Below are positions 53,047 to 64,000 of a DNA stretch of 64,000 nt, piece by piece. The stretch is taken from positions 6,944,001 to 7,008,000 of the forward strand of contig NZ_CP186274.1 in the NCBI RefSeq assembly GCF_049331405.1, read 5' to 3'. The translations under genes were made by a program, and so were the position numbers. The DNA is from PoT sp049331405. Its GTDB lineage: Bacteria; Planctomycetota; Planctomycetia; Isosphaerales; Isosphaeraceae. Below the pieces are notes generated by a model that saw only the letters and a list, made by a program, of their open reading frames with translations, was not told the origin of the DNA and did not search any database. Numbering within the stretch: position 1 is the stretch's first letter; every line of letters begins with the position of its first letter.

Positions 53047-54009
53047 ATGGGGCTTTCCTGCCGGTCGGAGTTGAATCGACTTGACCTCGAGGCCCGCAGT
53101 CTTACGGAAAGGCGACGACACGTGAGGCGTACGATTGCCGCAATGGTCTACTCGCTGGCCCTGCTGGGGCCTGGCCTCGATGGTTCCCGGATTCATGCAC
53201 AGGAGTCGCCGAAGGGTGAGAAGCGTTATGCCCCGACGCCCTGGCACCTCGTCGACATCTGGTGGGACCTCGGCGAGGACACGCCATTCCAGAGCTACAG
53301 CATCGACGTGACGATCGACCGAGATATCCCGACGTCGACCTCCCTCTATATCGCCCCGTTGGGGCTGGGACAATTCGGGGAGACCTCTTTCTACGGGGGG
53401 ATTCAGACCCGGACCGATGGGAACACCAAGAAAGACCGGGAGCTTCGTCAACTCGGTCCTGGCTTCCTCTTCTCGATGTGGGGCGAGCGAGGCTATGACG
53501 CGATCCGGCCCTCGGCCGGCGGGTTCTGCCAAAGTTCCGGCCATGAAGGGGACTTCGTGAGCGTGCGTTGTCCCTTCCAGTGGAGCAAGGGGACGTACAC
53601 GTATCGGATCTCCCGAATGGACGAAGAAGAGGTGAACGGTAGACAGTGTACATGGGTTGGTGCCTTCGTCTACTCTCACGAGAAGGATGAGAACGTCTTC
53701 GTCGGGGCCCTACGCTTCCCCAGCAAGGATCTCGTCCTGTCCAGGAAGGTCGCCAGCTTTGTCGAGATCTACGGACAGCGGATCCCGGTCGCCGAGATCC
53801 CCCAGGCGACGTTGACGTTCGGCAAACTCCGCGTGAACGGCAAGGCCGTGCGGGTCGCCTCGGCCGAGGCCGTCTACCCCGACGGCGTTCCCGACTACGC
53901 CGACACTCAGGCGCGAGAGGATCGACTGATCGTCACCCTGGGCAAGCCGATCGAAAACCGAACGGCTCGGTCGGTTCGCTTAATCCCGGCCGATACCAGG
54001 AAGCCCTGA
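53047..54009 (+). CDS. Secreted DUF3472-like protein
   Basis: The 320-residue protein resembles the DUF3472 family through GGIQTRTDGNTKKDRELRQL, LFSMWGERGYDAI and SSGHEGDFVSVRCPFQW. It carries a signal-like segment (about residues 28-51). The ATG at 53047 has AGGGTGG close upstream; a GTG at 53122 would give a more ordinary signal peptide start. The role is unknown, although such domains are beta-sandwiches that may bind carbohydrates. Confidence 0.78.
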   Translation: MGLSCRSELNRLDLEARSLTERRRHVRRTIAAMVYSLALLGPGLDGSRIHAQESPKGEKRYAPTPWHLVDIWWDLGEDTPFQSYSIDVTIDRDIPTSTSLYIAPLGLGQFGETSFYGGIQTRTDGNTKKDRELRQLGPGFLFSMWGERGYDAIRPSAGGFCQSSGHEGDFVSVRCPFQWSKGTYTYRISRMDEEEVNGRQCTWVGAFVYSHEKDENVFVGALRFPSKDLVLSRKVASFVEIYGQRIPVAEIPQATLTFGKLRVNGKAVRVASAEAVYPDGVPDYADTQAREDRLIVTLGKPIENRTARSVRLIPADTRKP

Positions 54010-54700
54010 ATCCTTAATTTAGCGGGTAAGCGAGGTTTTCAACGGTTTTTGAAGTTTGTGTGAACGTAACGTTAGATCTTACGCGAAGGCCGGAATTCCT
54101 ACGTTCGTCTCTTGGCGGTAGATGGGTTCAGTTTGTCCTCCTCGAAGCTGATGCCGGCGTTAGCCGTCTCAGCCCTGCTCTAATGCGTCGACGAATCGAC
54201 GCCCTCTCTTTTGGATAGGCTGATAAGCCGACTCTGCGTTGGCGATGGATATCGACCGAAATGCATCACAGCAAGGCTGGGCAGCCCGTTGCCTTTGATA
54301 GGCCTCACTTCTTCTCAATGCAAAGCTTCCTGCTTCATCCCGCCCGCTTGTACTTCGCTGCTTAAAGCCGGCTGAACTCGGTGGAGACATACCCAACTCG
54401 TTGGGAATCACCGGGCAATCGAGCGATCGGAGGTCTCCAATCTTTGGCGACCTCCAATACGACACGAAGCGGTATCGTCCGCGGAATCTCGTTCAAGGCG
54501 AGCCGGAAACAGGACGTCGCTACCATTGGTCCCTCGGCCCACATTCAATAACTAAGCGGTGCGCATGACTGTTTGATTCGTCACTCGCACCGGCGTCAGA
54601 TCCTCAATGCATGGCAGCTTCGGCCCGGGAATTGCCACTGAAAGTCTTGAACACATCGAAGTTAACGACATTGAGACATCAACCTGACAAGGAGGCTTCG
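54010..54700. other. Intergenic region without a supported gene
   Basis: The 691 bases are more AT-rich than the neighbours in the first 150 bases. Open frames are short and have no RBS or domain. The right end holds the AAGGAGG of the next gene. Confidence 0.4.
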
Positions 54701-54925
54701 ATGTCGAACGAGACGAAGCATAAGGATCAGTTCGGCGAGAACTCCGACGCGACCAAGGGAGGCGGGGCCAGCGCCGATCGCTCGGGCCGAGACGCGGGAA
54801 TGCCTGGGCCGGCCCGTGACGTGGTGTCGGGCGAGCGTGGCCCCAGGGAAAATTGGCCCGAGATCGATGACGAGGCCGACGAGGCTCCCGGAAATCAACC
54901 GGCGGCCAGGAACGATCCCTCATAG
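54701..54925 (+). CDS. Small hydrophilic, probably disordered protein
   Basis: The 74-residue protein has a perfect AAGGAGG five bases before the ATG. It is rich in Gly, Asp, Glu, Arg and Lys, has no hydrophobic segment and resembles stress-related hydrophilins in composition (KHKDQFGENSDATKGGG). It is the first gene before a ferritin-like gene. The function is not known. Confidence 0.65.
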   Translation: MSNETKHKDQFGENSDATKGGGASADRSGRDAGMPGPARDVVSGERGPRENWPEIDDEADEAPGNQPAARNDPS

Positions 54926-55217
54926 TCGAGCCGCGACTGATCCCGACTCGCCCCAATCTCGGCGAGCGTTGCAACTCCGGGTGATTTGGTTCCCCCTTGC
55001 TGATCCGATGGGCCGCTTCCCACCAGGACAGTGATAGAGTCAACGACTTGGTTCGCCCATCGTCCAAGCAATAGAGGTCGATGGGTTTCCTGCTTGCCCT
55101 TTCGATATGAAGCCAGCCCTGCCGTTGCCGGCAAGAAGCGGCGGTATTTCGGCGGCCACAAGAGGGGCGGGCGCTTCCGTGTTTGTGTTATCAAAGAATA
55201 TCGGGGAGACGATCGAC

Positions 55218-55709
55218 ATGGCCGGACAGCCGGGCAATGCCGCGGAATCGAAGACTCTGACTCGCGAGGAACTCGTCGGCTACTTGAATGAAGACCTTTC
55301 TCGCGAATACCAGGCGATCATCGCCTACGTGGTCTATTCGCAGGTCCTCAAGGGGGCTGCGTACATGCAGATCGCCCAGGAACTCGAGGTGCATGCCAAG
55401 GAAGAGCTCGATCACGCCCTGACGCTCGCCAAGCAGATCGACTACCTCGGCGGCATGCCGACCGTGACCGCCAAGCCGGTCAAGACCTCGGAGAAGGCCG
55501 AGGACATGCTCCGGTTCGACCTCGACAACGAGAACGAGACGATCCGCAACTATCGCGAGCGGGTCCGTCAGTGCGAGGCGCTCGGCGAGTTCGCCCTCGC
55601 CGAGCAGATCCGCTCGATCCTGGTCCAGGAGCAGGAGCACCAGATCGACCTGGCCACCGCGCTCGGGGTCAACGTGCCCGATGTGACCAAGCCAGAAGAA
55701 CGGGCCTGA
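55218..55709 (+). CDS. Ferritin-like / bacterioferritin-type protein
   Basis: The 163-residue protein is a four-helix ferritin-like bundle. Di-iron ligand candidates are E30 (LSREYQA), E63/H66 (EELDHA) and E138/H141 (EQEHQ), in the family-typical ExxH spacing. It stores iron or protects against peroxide in the cytoplasm. The ATG at 55218 follows GGGGAG by nine bases. It precedes the DUF2231-Rieske gene by 38 bases, so the two may be one operon. Confidence 0.9.
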   Translation: MAGQPGNAAESKTLTREELVGYLNEDLSREYQAIIAYVVYSQVLKGAAYMQIAQELEVHAKEELDHALTLAKQIDYLGGMPTVTAKPVKTSEKAEDMLRFDLDNENETIRNYRERVRQCEALGEFALAEQIRSILVQEQEHQIDLATALGVNVPDVTKPEERA

Positions 55710-55747
55710 GTCCTCCGACCCCCTCCAAGAGCCGTCGAGGGCCAGCG

Positions 55748-56542
55748 ATGCTGAGCAAAGCCCAGTTCAAGGGGCATCCGATCCACCCCATGTTGGTCTC
55801 GTTCCCGATCGCTTTCCTTTGCGGGGCGCTCGGGTTCGACGCCGCGGCGAAGTTACTGGACTGGCCCGGCGGTCGCGGGCCGGGGGCTTACCTCAGCATC
55901 CTGGCCGTCCTCTCGGGCCTGGTCGCGGCGGTCCCCGGGATCATTGATTTCCTGCACGTCGTGCCGCCGAACAGCTCGGGGTACTCGCGTGCCAGGCAGC
56001 ATATGATCATCAACGGGTCGGCCCTGGTGCTCTTCGCGCTGGGGTGGATCTTCCGAGATTTGTCGACCCTGGCCCCCGGCCTCGGCACGCTTGTGCTGGA
56101 GGCGTCGGGGGTCGGCCTCATCACCTGGGGAGGCTGGCTCGGTGGGACGCTTGCCTACCGCAACCAGATCGGCGTCGACCATCGCTACGCGGGGGCGAGC
56201 CGCTGGTCGGAAGAGAAGATCGATGCCAAGCCGGGCTCGCCGGTCGTGGTCGCTCGCGAGGGGGATCTGAAGGTTGACCAGATGAAGCTCCTGCGGATCG
56301 GGGAGAGGCGGATCGTCCTCGCCCGCACCGACCGAGGCTACGCCGCGTTCGACGACCGCTGCTCGCACAAGGGAGGGCCGCTCTCCGACGGCGCACTGAT
56401 CTGCGGCACGGTTCAGTGCCCCTGGCACGGGTCGCAGTTCGAGGTCGACACCGGCAAGGTCAAGGCCGGACCGGCCGAGGCCGCGATCGCGACCTATCCT
56501 GTCGAGGTGGTCGCCGGGGAGGTCCGCCTGAGCCTGTCATGA
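55748..56542 (+). CDS. DUF2231 membrane domain fused to Rieske [2Fe-2S] domain
   Basis: The 264-residue protein starts with the DUF2231 signature GHPIHPMLVSFPIA (residues 9-22) and four membrane helices to about residue 150. The C-terminal 100 residues form a Rieske ferredoxin with C205-SH207 and C224-PWH227 (CSHKGGPL and CPWHGSQF). The fusion would tether a Rieske cluster to the membrane as an electron carrier. Whether the cluster faces the cytoplasm depends on helix number. It lies between the ferritin-like and the erythromycin-esterase-like genes. Confidence 0.9.
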   Translation: MLSKAQFKGHPIHPMLVSFPIAFLCGALGFDAAAKLLDWPGGRGPGAYLSILAVLSGLVAAVPGIIDFLHVVPPNSSGYSRARQHMIINGSALVLFALGWIFRDLSTLAPGLGTLVLEASGVGLITWGGWLGGTLAYRNQIGVDHRYAGASRWSEEKIDAKPGSPVVVAREGDLKVDQMKLLRIGERRIVLARTDRGYAAFDDRCSHKGGPLSDGALICGTVQCPWHGSQFEVDTGKVKAGPAEAAIATYPVEVVAGEVRLSLS

Positions 56543-56641
56543 CCCGGGCCTTTTTGTTTCCGCTGACCTACGCCTCCGCGTCCGTCAGTCGTCGGCGTGG
56601 AGGATGACTCCCGGGTTTCCCCGGGAGAAAAGGAGGCTGCG

Positions 56642-57994
56642 ATGAGCAGGACGGCACGTCTCGCCCGCGAGGAACCCCGCACCCACGCCGGTCTCGTCGA
56701 CCAGGTCGAGGCATTGAGCCGGCCTCTGCAAGACTCACGCGACCTCGACCCCTTGATGGAAGCGATCGGCGACTCCCGATACGTCCTCCTGGGCGAGGCC
56801 TCGCACGGCACCTCGGAATATTACACGTGGCGGGCCAGGATCAGCCAACGCCTGATCCTGGAGAAGGGCTTCTCCTTCATCGCGGTCGAGGGGGATTGGC
56901 CCGACTGCTATCGCGTCAATCGTTACGTCAAAGGGATGGACGACGTCACGACGTCCTCGCGCGAGGCCCTCCACGCCTTCGAACGCTGGCCGACCTGGAT
57001 GTGGGCCAACGAAGAGGTCCTGGCCCTGGTCGACTGGTTGCGCGACCACAACGAGGCAAGTCCCCAGGACCAGCGGGTCGGATTATTCGGCCTGGACGTC
57101 TACAGCCTCTGGGATTCGCTCTACGCCGTGATGGCCTACCTGCAACGGACTGACCCCTCGGCCCTCGAGACCGCCTGGGAGGCGTTCCACTGCTTCGAAC
57201 CCTTTGGCGAGGATGCGCAGGAGTATGCCCGCTCGACCCGGTTCGTCTCCAAGGGCTGCGAGGAAGAGGTCGTCGCCCTTCTCCAGGAACTTCGCAGGAA
57301 AGCGATCTCGCACGCCCGGCTGGGCGACGGTAGCGAGGCCCACTTCGAGGCCGAGCAGAACGCGTTCGTGCTGAAGAACGCCGAGGCCTATTATCGGGCC
57401 ATGATCCGCGGAGGCTCGGGATCCTGGAACGTGCGCGACGCCCACATGACGGATACTCTTGACCGCCTGATGAAGCACCACGGCGAGAACGCCAAGGCGA
57501 TCGTTTGGGAGCATAACACCCACATCGGCGACGCTCGCTATACCGACATGGCCGAACAGGGGGAGTTCAACGTCGGTCAGCTCGTCAGGGAGCGTCACGA
57601 GCACGAGGGCGTGGTCCTGGTCGGCCTCGGCTCGTACCAGGGGAGCGTCATCGCCGGCAAGCAGTGGGACGCCCCGATGGAACGGATGCGAGTCCCCCCG
57701 GCCCGCGAAGGGAGCTGGGAAGATGTCCTGCACCAGTTGGGCCAGGACGACAAGCTGCTCCTGCTCTACCCCGGCCGTCGGTCACGCGACCTGCTCGAGC
57801 CCCGGGGCCATCGGGCCATCGGCGTCGTCTACCGGCCCGAGTACGAGCGCTACGGCAACTATGTCCCCACGATCCTGCCGCATCGCTATGATGCCTTCCT
57901 GTATTTCGACTCGACGCATGCCCTCCGGCCGATGCGAGAGGTCAAGCCTCTGCAACGCGAGGAGCTGCCGGAGACGTATCCCACGGGGATGTAA
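56642..57994 (+). CDS. Erythromycin esterase family protein
   Basis: The 450-residue protein matches the EreA/EreB superfamily along its length. Conserved segments are LGEASHGTSEY near residue 50, AVEGDWPDCYRVN, and VWEHNTHIGDARY. These hold the His/Glu catalytic residues of the family. The ATG at 56642 has AGGAGG about six bases upstream. Chromosomal members in environmental bacteria are usually not macrolide-resistance enzymes, so the substrate is unknown and resistance should not be assumed. Confidence 0.88.
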   Translation: MSRTARLAREEPRTHAGLVDQVEALSRPLQDSRDLDPLMEAIGDSRYVLLGEASHGTSEYYTWRARISQRLILEKGFSFIAVEGDWPDCYRVNRYVKGMDDVTTSSREALHAFERWPTWMWANEEVLALVDWLRDHNEASPQDQRVGLFGLDVYSLWDSLYAVMAYLQRTDPSALETAWEAFHCFEPFGEDAQEYARSTRFVSKGCEEEVVALLQELRRKAISHARLGDGSEAHFEAEQNAFVLKNAEAYYRAMIRGGSGSWNVRDAHMTDTLDRLMKHHGENAKAIVWEHNTHIGDARYTDMAEQGEFNVGQLVRERHEHEGVVLVGLGSYQGSVIAGKQWDAPMERMRVPPAREGSWEDVLHQLGQDDKLLLLYPGRRSRDLLEPRGHRAIGVVYRPEYERYGNYVPTILPHRYDAFLYFDSTHALRPMREVKPLQREELPETYPTGM

Positions 57995-58023
57995 CCCCTG
58001 GCTCATGAAAGGGCGGGCTGTTC

Positions 58024-58842
58024 ATGGCGAAGAAGACTGCGACGTCGCCCAAGCGACAAATCAAGAACGCCGACGAAACCCCGAAGATCTACGAGCTCGA
58101 GGTCTTCATCATCGACGGCCCGCTCTCGCCATCATTCCTCAAGAAGTTTCGCGTGGTCGCAAGGACGATCCTGATCAGGGGCGATCAGACCCTGCAGCAT
58201 TTGCACGAAGCGATCTTCGACGCCTTTGGGCGTTTCGACGAACATATGTATGAATTTCAGTTCGGAAATGGTCCGATGGATCCGCATGGGACACGCTATG
58301 TGCTCTCCGTCGTCGCCGATGATCCAATCGGCGAGGAAGACGGCATGAAGATCGGCGGGGCCGTGGAGCGGACCACGATCGACTCGCTCGGACTCAAAGT
58401 TGGCGATCCGTTCGGCTACTGGTTCGACTTCGGCGACGACTGGTGGCACCAGATCAATGTCGAGGGCATCGAGTCGAGGGAACCTGAAGGCAAGTACCCG
58501 CGGTTGATCAAACAAGAAGGGGACAATCCGCCCCAATATCCCGACCTTGAAGAGGAAGAGGCCGAAGCCGAGGCACCCAGGCCGAAGCGGAAGCCCAAGA
58601 CCCCCAGGAAGCCTGCGGCGAACAAGGCTTCCACGCCGACCGAAGCGGCGAGCAACGCTCGGAAAAACGCGGTAGATGCGGAGTCGACTGCCGAGGCGAA
58701 AACCTCGGCAAAACCGGAGGTGGCCAAGGCGAGCCCAACGGCGAAGACAACCAAAGGGGCCTCGAAACCGAAGGCGTCTACCACTACCACGAGCGCAAAG
58801 AGCAAGACGAGCCCTGGTAAGGCCGCCAAGAAGGCGAAGTGA
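58024..58842 (+). CDS. pRiA4b ORF-3 family domain with histone-H1-like tail
   Basis: The 272-residue protein begins with a 20-residue Lys-rich stretch. Residues about 20-175 are the plasmid pRiA4b ORF-3-like domain (KIYELEVFI, LQHLHEAIFDAFGR, FDFGDDWWHQINVEG). The last 90 residues are an Ala/Lys/Pro/Thr-rich tail with repeated KPK, KAS and TAK units, like histone H1 or bacterial H1-like proteins. Such a tail suggests DNA or RNA binding. It is 29 bases after the esterase gene. The core domain has no defined biochemical function. Confidence 0.8.
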   Translation: MAKKTATSPKRQIKNADETPKIYELEVFIIDGPLSPSFLKKFRVVARTILIRGDQTLQHLHEAIFDAFGRFDEHMYEFQFGNGPMDPHGTRYVLSVVADDPIGEEDGMKIGGAVERTTIDSLGLKVGDPFGYWFDFGDDWWHQINVEGIESREPEGKYPRLIKQEGDNPPQYPDLEEEEAEAEAPRPKRKPKTPRKPAANKASTPTEAASNARKNAVDAESTAEAKTSAKPEVAKASPTAKTTKGASKPKASTTTTSAKSKTSPGKAAKKAK

Positions 58843-58948
58843 TCGCGAGGTCGATCACTCTCGGCAAACCCCGAATGAGGGTGGGGCCGTAACCCCACCC
58901 GATGACCTTCGACATTGGCCGTTTCGCCGCCCAAATTGAGTGGGTCAA

Positions 58949-59809
58949 TCAGAAGAGCGCCGAGGCCAGTTGACGCTGATAACTGCTGACGACGTCCGGG
59001 TCGTTCAGGACCTGGAAGATTTCCACCATCGTCTTGCGGGCGGGCTCGCGGAGCCCCTCCTTGTTCCGCTCGACCAGGTCGAGGCAGATATCGAGGGCCT
59101 CGGTGTACTCGCCGTGGGCCGCGAGGGCTAGCGCAAGCTTGTACCTGGCCTGCAGATCCTTGGGGTTGGCTTCGACTGCCTGCCGGCAGGACGGGATGTC
59201 GCCGGAGGCCTCGGCCTTGGTGCGGAGCGAGAGCTCCGTCTTGAGCCGCTCGCCATCTGGTTCGAGCAACTCGCGGGAGGTGAGGCCATCGACGATCGCG
59301 CGGGCCTCGGCGATCGATTCGCGGGCCAGGAGGCGGTGGGCGAGGCCGACCTTCGCCTTGAGGTTGGTCGGCTCGAGGTCGATCGCCTCGCGATACTTGA
59401 GCTCGGCCCCGGCCGGGTCAGACTCTTCGAGTTGCTGGGCTTCGGCGAGGAGGGCCTCGGCCTGGCTCGGGAAGAGCCCTTCGACCCAGGCGCGGATCGC
59501 CTTTTCGGGGAGGACGCCAACGAACGAGTCGATGATCTTGCCGTCGCGGAAGCCGAAGACGGCCGGGATCGATCGGACCTGGAGGCCCGCCGCGATCTCG
59601 GGGGCACGCTCGGTCTCGATCTTCACGAGGGAGAGGCGGTCGCCATGTTCCTCGGCGATCTTGTCGAGGATGGGGCCGAGGATCCGGCAGGGTTGACACC
59701 ATTCCGCCCAGAAGTCGACGATGACCGGGCGCTGCTTGGAGACCTCGACGACGTCGCGCTCGAAATCAGCCGCATCGAGCGGCATGGATGGGGAGCCGTG
59801 TTCACTCAT
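58949..59809 (-). CDS. Thioredoxin-TPR co-chaperone (YbbN/CnoX-like)
   Basis: The 286-residue protein has a thioredoxin domain (about 10-115) with the active-site motif WCQPC (C38, C41), followed by TPR-like helices to the C-terminus. This is the YbbN/CnoX layout. E. coli YbbN has lost the redox CxxC, whereas here it is complete, so thiol-disulfide activity is likely along with a holdase or protein-docking role. The ATG at 59809 is chosen because the upstream frame is not protein-like. It has no same-strand partner directly upstream. Confidence 0.9.
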   Translation of the reverse strand: MSEHGSPSMPLDAADFERDVVEVSKQRPVIVDFWAEWCQPCRILGPILDKIAEEHGDRLSLVKIETERAPEIAAGLQVRSIPAVFGFRDGKIIDSFVGVLPEKAIRAWVEGLFPSQAEALLAEAQQLEESDPAGAELKYREAIDLEPTNLKAKVGLAHRLLARESIAEARAIVDGLTSRELLEPDGERLKTELSLRTKAEASGDIPSCRQAVEANPKDLQARYKLALALAAHGEYTEALDICLDLVERNKEGLREPARKTMVEIFQVLNDPDVVSSYQRQLASALF

Positions 59810-60010
59810 GTTGCGGGGCGCTGCCAGCTCGGGCCGTTGGAGAAATTGAGGACGAGCCACATCGCCGACGCGGAAACCGCTTCGAGGCTTCCGCCAGGCT
59901 CGCTCGTCGCCCTTCTATGGGAGCCGCGACGGCGCGGGGTTCCGTCCGTCGCGACCCTATTCCTCCACTGTCGGCTCTCCGAGGCGAATCCGCAAGCTCG
60001 GTTCCCGACC

Positions 60011-60430
60011 TCAGCGGACGGGCGGATAGTAGTAGTGGGCCAGGTCGCGGTAGTACGAGCCGCTCATGTAGGGCCAGGTCCAGGGGTCGTAAGCGTGGCC
60101 ATAGGGACGGCCGTAGAACGGGAAGTCGTTGGAGCCGTAGCCGGCATAGAGGCGAGCCGGGCCGGCCCAGGCGGCATAGTAGCTGTACGGGGGCGTGGGG
60201 GTGGGGGCGTACGTCGTCGACGGGTAAGCATAGTAAGACGAGTAGCTCGTGACGGTGCTGGCGGGGGCGCCATACGTCGTCAGCGGCCCGTAAGTCGCGG
60301 CCGAGGACGAAACGGGGCCGCCATAGGTCGTGACGGGAGAGCTATACGTGACATATTCCTGAGCGTCTGAACGCGCGGCGGCGACGAACATCGCGGCCTG
60401 GATGAGTAGGACGGCACCGAACATCCGCAT
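60011..60430 (-). CDS. Secreted Tyr/Ser/Pro-rich low-complexity protein
   Basis: The 139-residue protein has a clear signal peptide (MFGAVLLIQAAMFVAAARSDA) and a mature part made of Tyr-Gly-Pro-Ser-Thr stretches (VTTYGGP, TYGPL, TYGAP repeats), ending with aromatic residues. AGGAGG is eight bases before the ATG at 60430. Such proteins are probably extracellular or cell-surface structural components. No family is recognised. Confidence 0.7.
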   Translation of the reverse strand: MRMFGAVLLIQAAMFVAAARSDAQEYVTYSSPVTTYGGPVSSSAATYGPLTTYGAPASTVTSYSSYYAYPSTTYAPTPTPPYSYYAAWAGPARLYAGYGSNDFPFYGRPYGHAYDPWTWPYMSGSYYRDLAHYYYPPVR

Positions 60431-60692
60431 GATGGACCTCCTGGTGGCGAATTCAAGCAAGCCCTCGGCACACCGGGCGGGTCGTACCCGTTGACGACCC
60501 GAAATAGGATCGAGTTGGACCTCGCGAGGAGGGACCACGAACCACGATTCCCAGATCACCGGTTTTTCGCCGAGGCAAGGTATGCGAATTTTACGCCATT
60601 AACCCAGATTATCGAGTTTGCGAATGCGAGCAAGAGGGTTGTCTGTGAAGAATGGGAGGTTTGCGAAGCAAGGGATGATGTTCCGAAGCGGG

Positions 60693-62630
<1,938 letters not shown>

Positions 62631-62713
62631 CGATCGATACTCGGCCAGGGCCAGCGTCGAGGGGAATGTCCCTCCGATTTCTCGAAGGTATGAATCGTAC
62701 CGTCAACCTCCGA

Positions 62714-64000
62714 TCAGGTCACGCGATCTGCCTCGAGACAGCGGGACATCTCGGCGTTTCGCCACCAGGCCGAGGCCGATTCCTGACCCCAGCAGGCCGA
62801 GCATTCGCAGTCGCCCAGCGCCAGCTCCAGGAAGTTTGCATTGGCGTAGCGATCGCCCTTATTCTTGGCCAGGCAGCGCATCACGACGCGTTCGAGGTCC
62901 GCCGGGATGCCCTCATAGACCTGAGAGGGAGGCACGACCGGATCCCTCGCGTGGGCGATCATGGCCCGGATACCGTCCTCCTCGTCGAAGGGAGGTTGGC
63001 CTGTCAGGAGATAATACGCGACCGCTCCCAGCGAGTAGATATCGCTCCGCTCGTCGAGCTCAACGCCCCCCTTCGCCTGCTCGGGGGACATGAAGAGGGG
63101 CGTGCCGAGGACCTGGCCTTCGCCGCTCAATTGGGGGATGCCGGCCCTCGCCATCGGGAGGACGAGGCCGAAGTCGAGGAGCTTCGCCACGTCGTGCATG
63201 CCGCCCCGCCTCGAGGCGAAGATGTTCGAGGGCTTGATGTCGCGATGGATCAGGCCCGAGGCATGGGCCTCGCGCAAGGCCAGGCAGACCTGCCGGAGCA
63301 GGTAAATTGCCCGGCCCGGAGGCAAGGGGCCATGCCGCTCGACGAGGTCGGCCAGGCTCAGGCCGGGCAGGTATTCCATGACATAATAATACGTGCCGTC
63401 TTCGGTGCGGCCGTAGTCGTAGATCTCGACCGTGTTCGGGTGCGAGAGAGTGGCGGTCAGCCGGACCTCGCGTTCGAAGCGGGCCAGGGCCCTGGGATCT
63501 TCCACGCTTCCGGGGCGGATCAGCTTCAGGGCACAAGGTCGTTTCAGGAGCTGGTGCTCGGCGAGGTAGACCTCGCCCATCCCTCCTGCTCCGATCTGAC
63601 GTCGGAGGCGATACTGGCCGAGTTCCCTGGCCTCGGCGACCTGCCTGCGGAGTCTGGTGATTGCGTAGGCCCCGAAGGTCGAGCCGATGGCCACGATCCC
63701 GAGGATCATCGCGTCGAAGGTGAACAGGAGGAACCGCGACGTCCCGTTGATCCTCCAGGCCTCCCAGAGCCAGCCCATGGCCTCGGGGTGCGTCAGGCAG
63801 AGCATCGAGAGCGTCGCGAACGGGAGCGCGGCGAGCGTGACGACCACGGGGGCGACCCGCCGCCAGGTCTTCGGGACGTAGAGCCCATAGGTGATGATCA
63901 GGACGCAGGTCACCAGGACGATGTTCTTAACCGACATCTGGGCCATCATCGGCTCGTCGCGCCGGGAGAAAATCAGCACGATCCGATACTGGACGATAGC
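62714..64000 (-). CDS. Membrane Ser/Thr protein kinase, 5' end outside window
   Basis: The frame is open to the right edge of the window, so the gene continues outside it. The visible part has three hydrophobic segments (IVLVTCVLIITYGLYV, VAPVVVTLAALPFATLSML, LFTFDAMILGIVAIGSTF) and then a Hanks kinase domain. All key motifs are intact: GAGGMGEVYLA, CALKLIRPG, HRDIKPSN, LLDFGLV and SPEQAK. The N-terminal membrane part may be a sensor. A GTG at 63979 is a possible internal start. The C-terminus ends in a Cys-containing sequence (CECSACWGQ). Confidence 0.85.
   Translation of the reverse strand, partial: AIVQYRIVLIFSRRDEPMMAQMSVKNIVLVTCVLIITYGLYVPKTWRRVAPVVVTLAALPFATLSMLCLTHPEAMGWLWEAWRINGTSRFLLFTFDAMILGIVAIGSTFGAYAITRLRRQVAEARELGQYRLRRQIGAGGMGEVYLAEHQLLKRPCALKLIRPGSVEDPRALARFEREVRLTATLSHPNTVEIYDYGRTEDGTYYYVMEYLPGLSLADLVERHGPLPPGRAIYLLRQVCLALREAHASGLIHRDIKPSNIFASRRGGMHDVAKLLDFGLVLPMARAGIPQLSGEGQVLGTPLFMSPEQAKGGVELDERSDIYSLGAVAYYLLTGQPPFDEEDGIRAMIAHARDPVVPPSQVYEGIPADLERVVMRCLAKNKGDRYANANFLELALGDCECSACWGQESASAWWRNAEMSRCLEADRVT

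Noticed and set aside
56642..57994. Macrolide resistance gene
   Set aside because: The protein belongs to the erythromycin esterase superfamily, but the context is chromosomal and stress-related and most environmental members are not resistance enzymes; resistance is not supported.

Overview
The window looks like a piece of a planctomycete chromosome, most likely from the Isosphaeraceae/Gemmataceae side of the phylum. The evidence is high GC, short operons separated by long empty spacers, a prepilin-like DUF1559 protein followed by a tiny lipoprotein, several ECF sigma factors linked to Ser/Thr kinases and WD40 proteins, a TPR-AAA ATPase, and Tat-exported oxidoreductase/isomerase genes. No rRNA, CRISPR array or phage module is visible. 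There is one tRNA gene (Asp) and one decayed IS701-type element.

Layout. 1-5450: small membrane ORF, TPR-AAA ATPase, TPR membrane protein, and an SppA-like S49 protein ending in a strong terminator. 5525-7470: an ECF41 sigma factor with its own ECF41-type promoter, an AhpD/CMD protein and a secreted cupin. 7471-9664: about 2.2 kb with no convincing gene. 9665-11032: DUF1559 protein and lipoprotein. 11160-15670 (minus): WD40 protein, ECF sigma factor and membrane kinase. 16094-20376: PdxH, small proteins, a STAS antagonist and long spacers. 20377-24975: a predicted pseudokinase, a leaderless HtrA-like protease and a secreted STN-domain protein. 25438-29090: Gfo/Idh/MocA oxidoreductase and sugar isomerase, followed by the IS element. 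29153-32395: two paralogous membrane proteins, a degenerate receiver, a type II thioesterase and a Sfp-type phosphopantetheinyl transferase. 32431-37923: a beta-lactamase/VanX fusion, an ECF-TM-WD40 protein and a secreted alpha-toroid protein with a CxxCH motif.

38107-41510 (minus) holds two overlapping SPFH proteins. 41966-48190 (minus) is a sugar-nucleotide operon: a GalU-like transferase with a divergent NTP loop, a 1122-residue GHMP-kinase/UDP-sugar-pyrophosphorylase fusion, a GalE-like epimerase and an exported protein. 48554-54009 holds tRNA-Asp, membrane proteins, a PLP-dependent cystathionine gamma-synthase-like enzyme and a DUF3472 protein. 54701-58842 looks like a stress/iron block: hydrophilic small protein, ferritin-like protein, DUF2231-Rieske fusion, erythromycin esterase-like protein, and a pRiA4b ORF-3 protein with a histone-H1-like tail. 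58949-64000 (minus) holds a thioredoxin-TPR co-chaperone, a Tyr-rich secreted protein, RecQ, and a membrane Ser/Thr kinase cut by the window end.

The strongest candidates for something undescribed are the reverse-order sugar kinase/pyrophosphorylase fusion and its operon, the pseudokinase, the pseudo-receiver/thioesterase/PPTase set, and the beta-lactamase/VanX fusion. All functions are read from motifs by eye; no database search was run.
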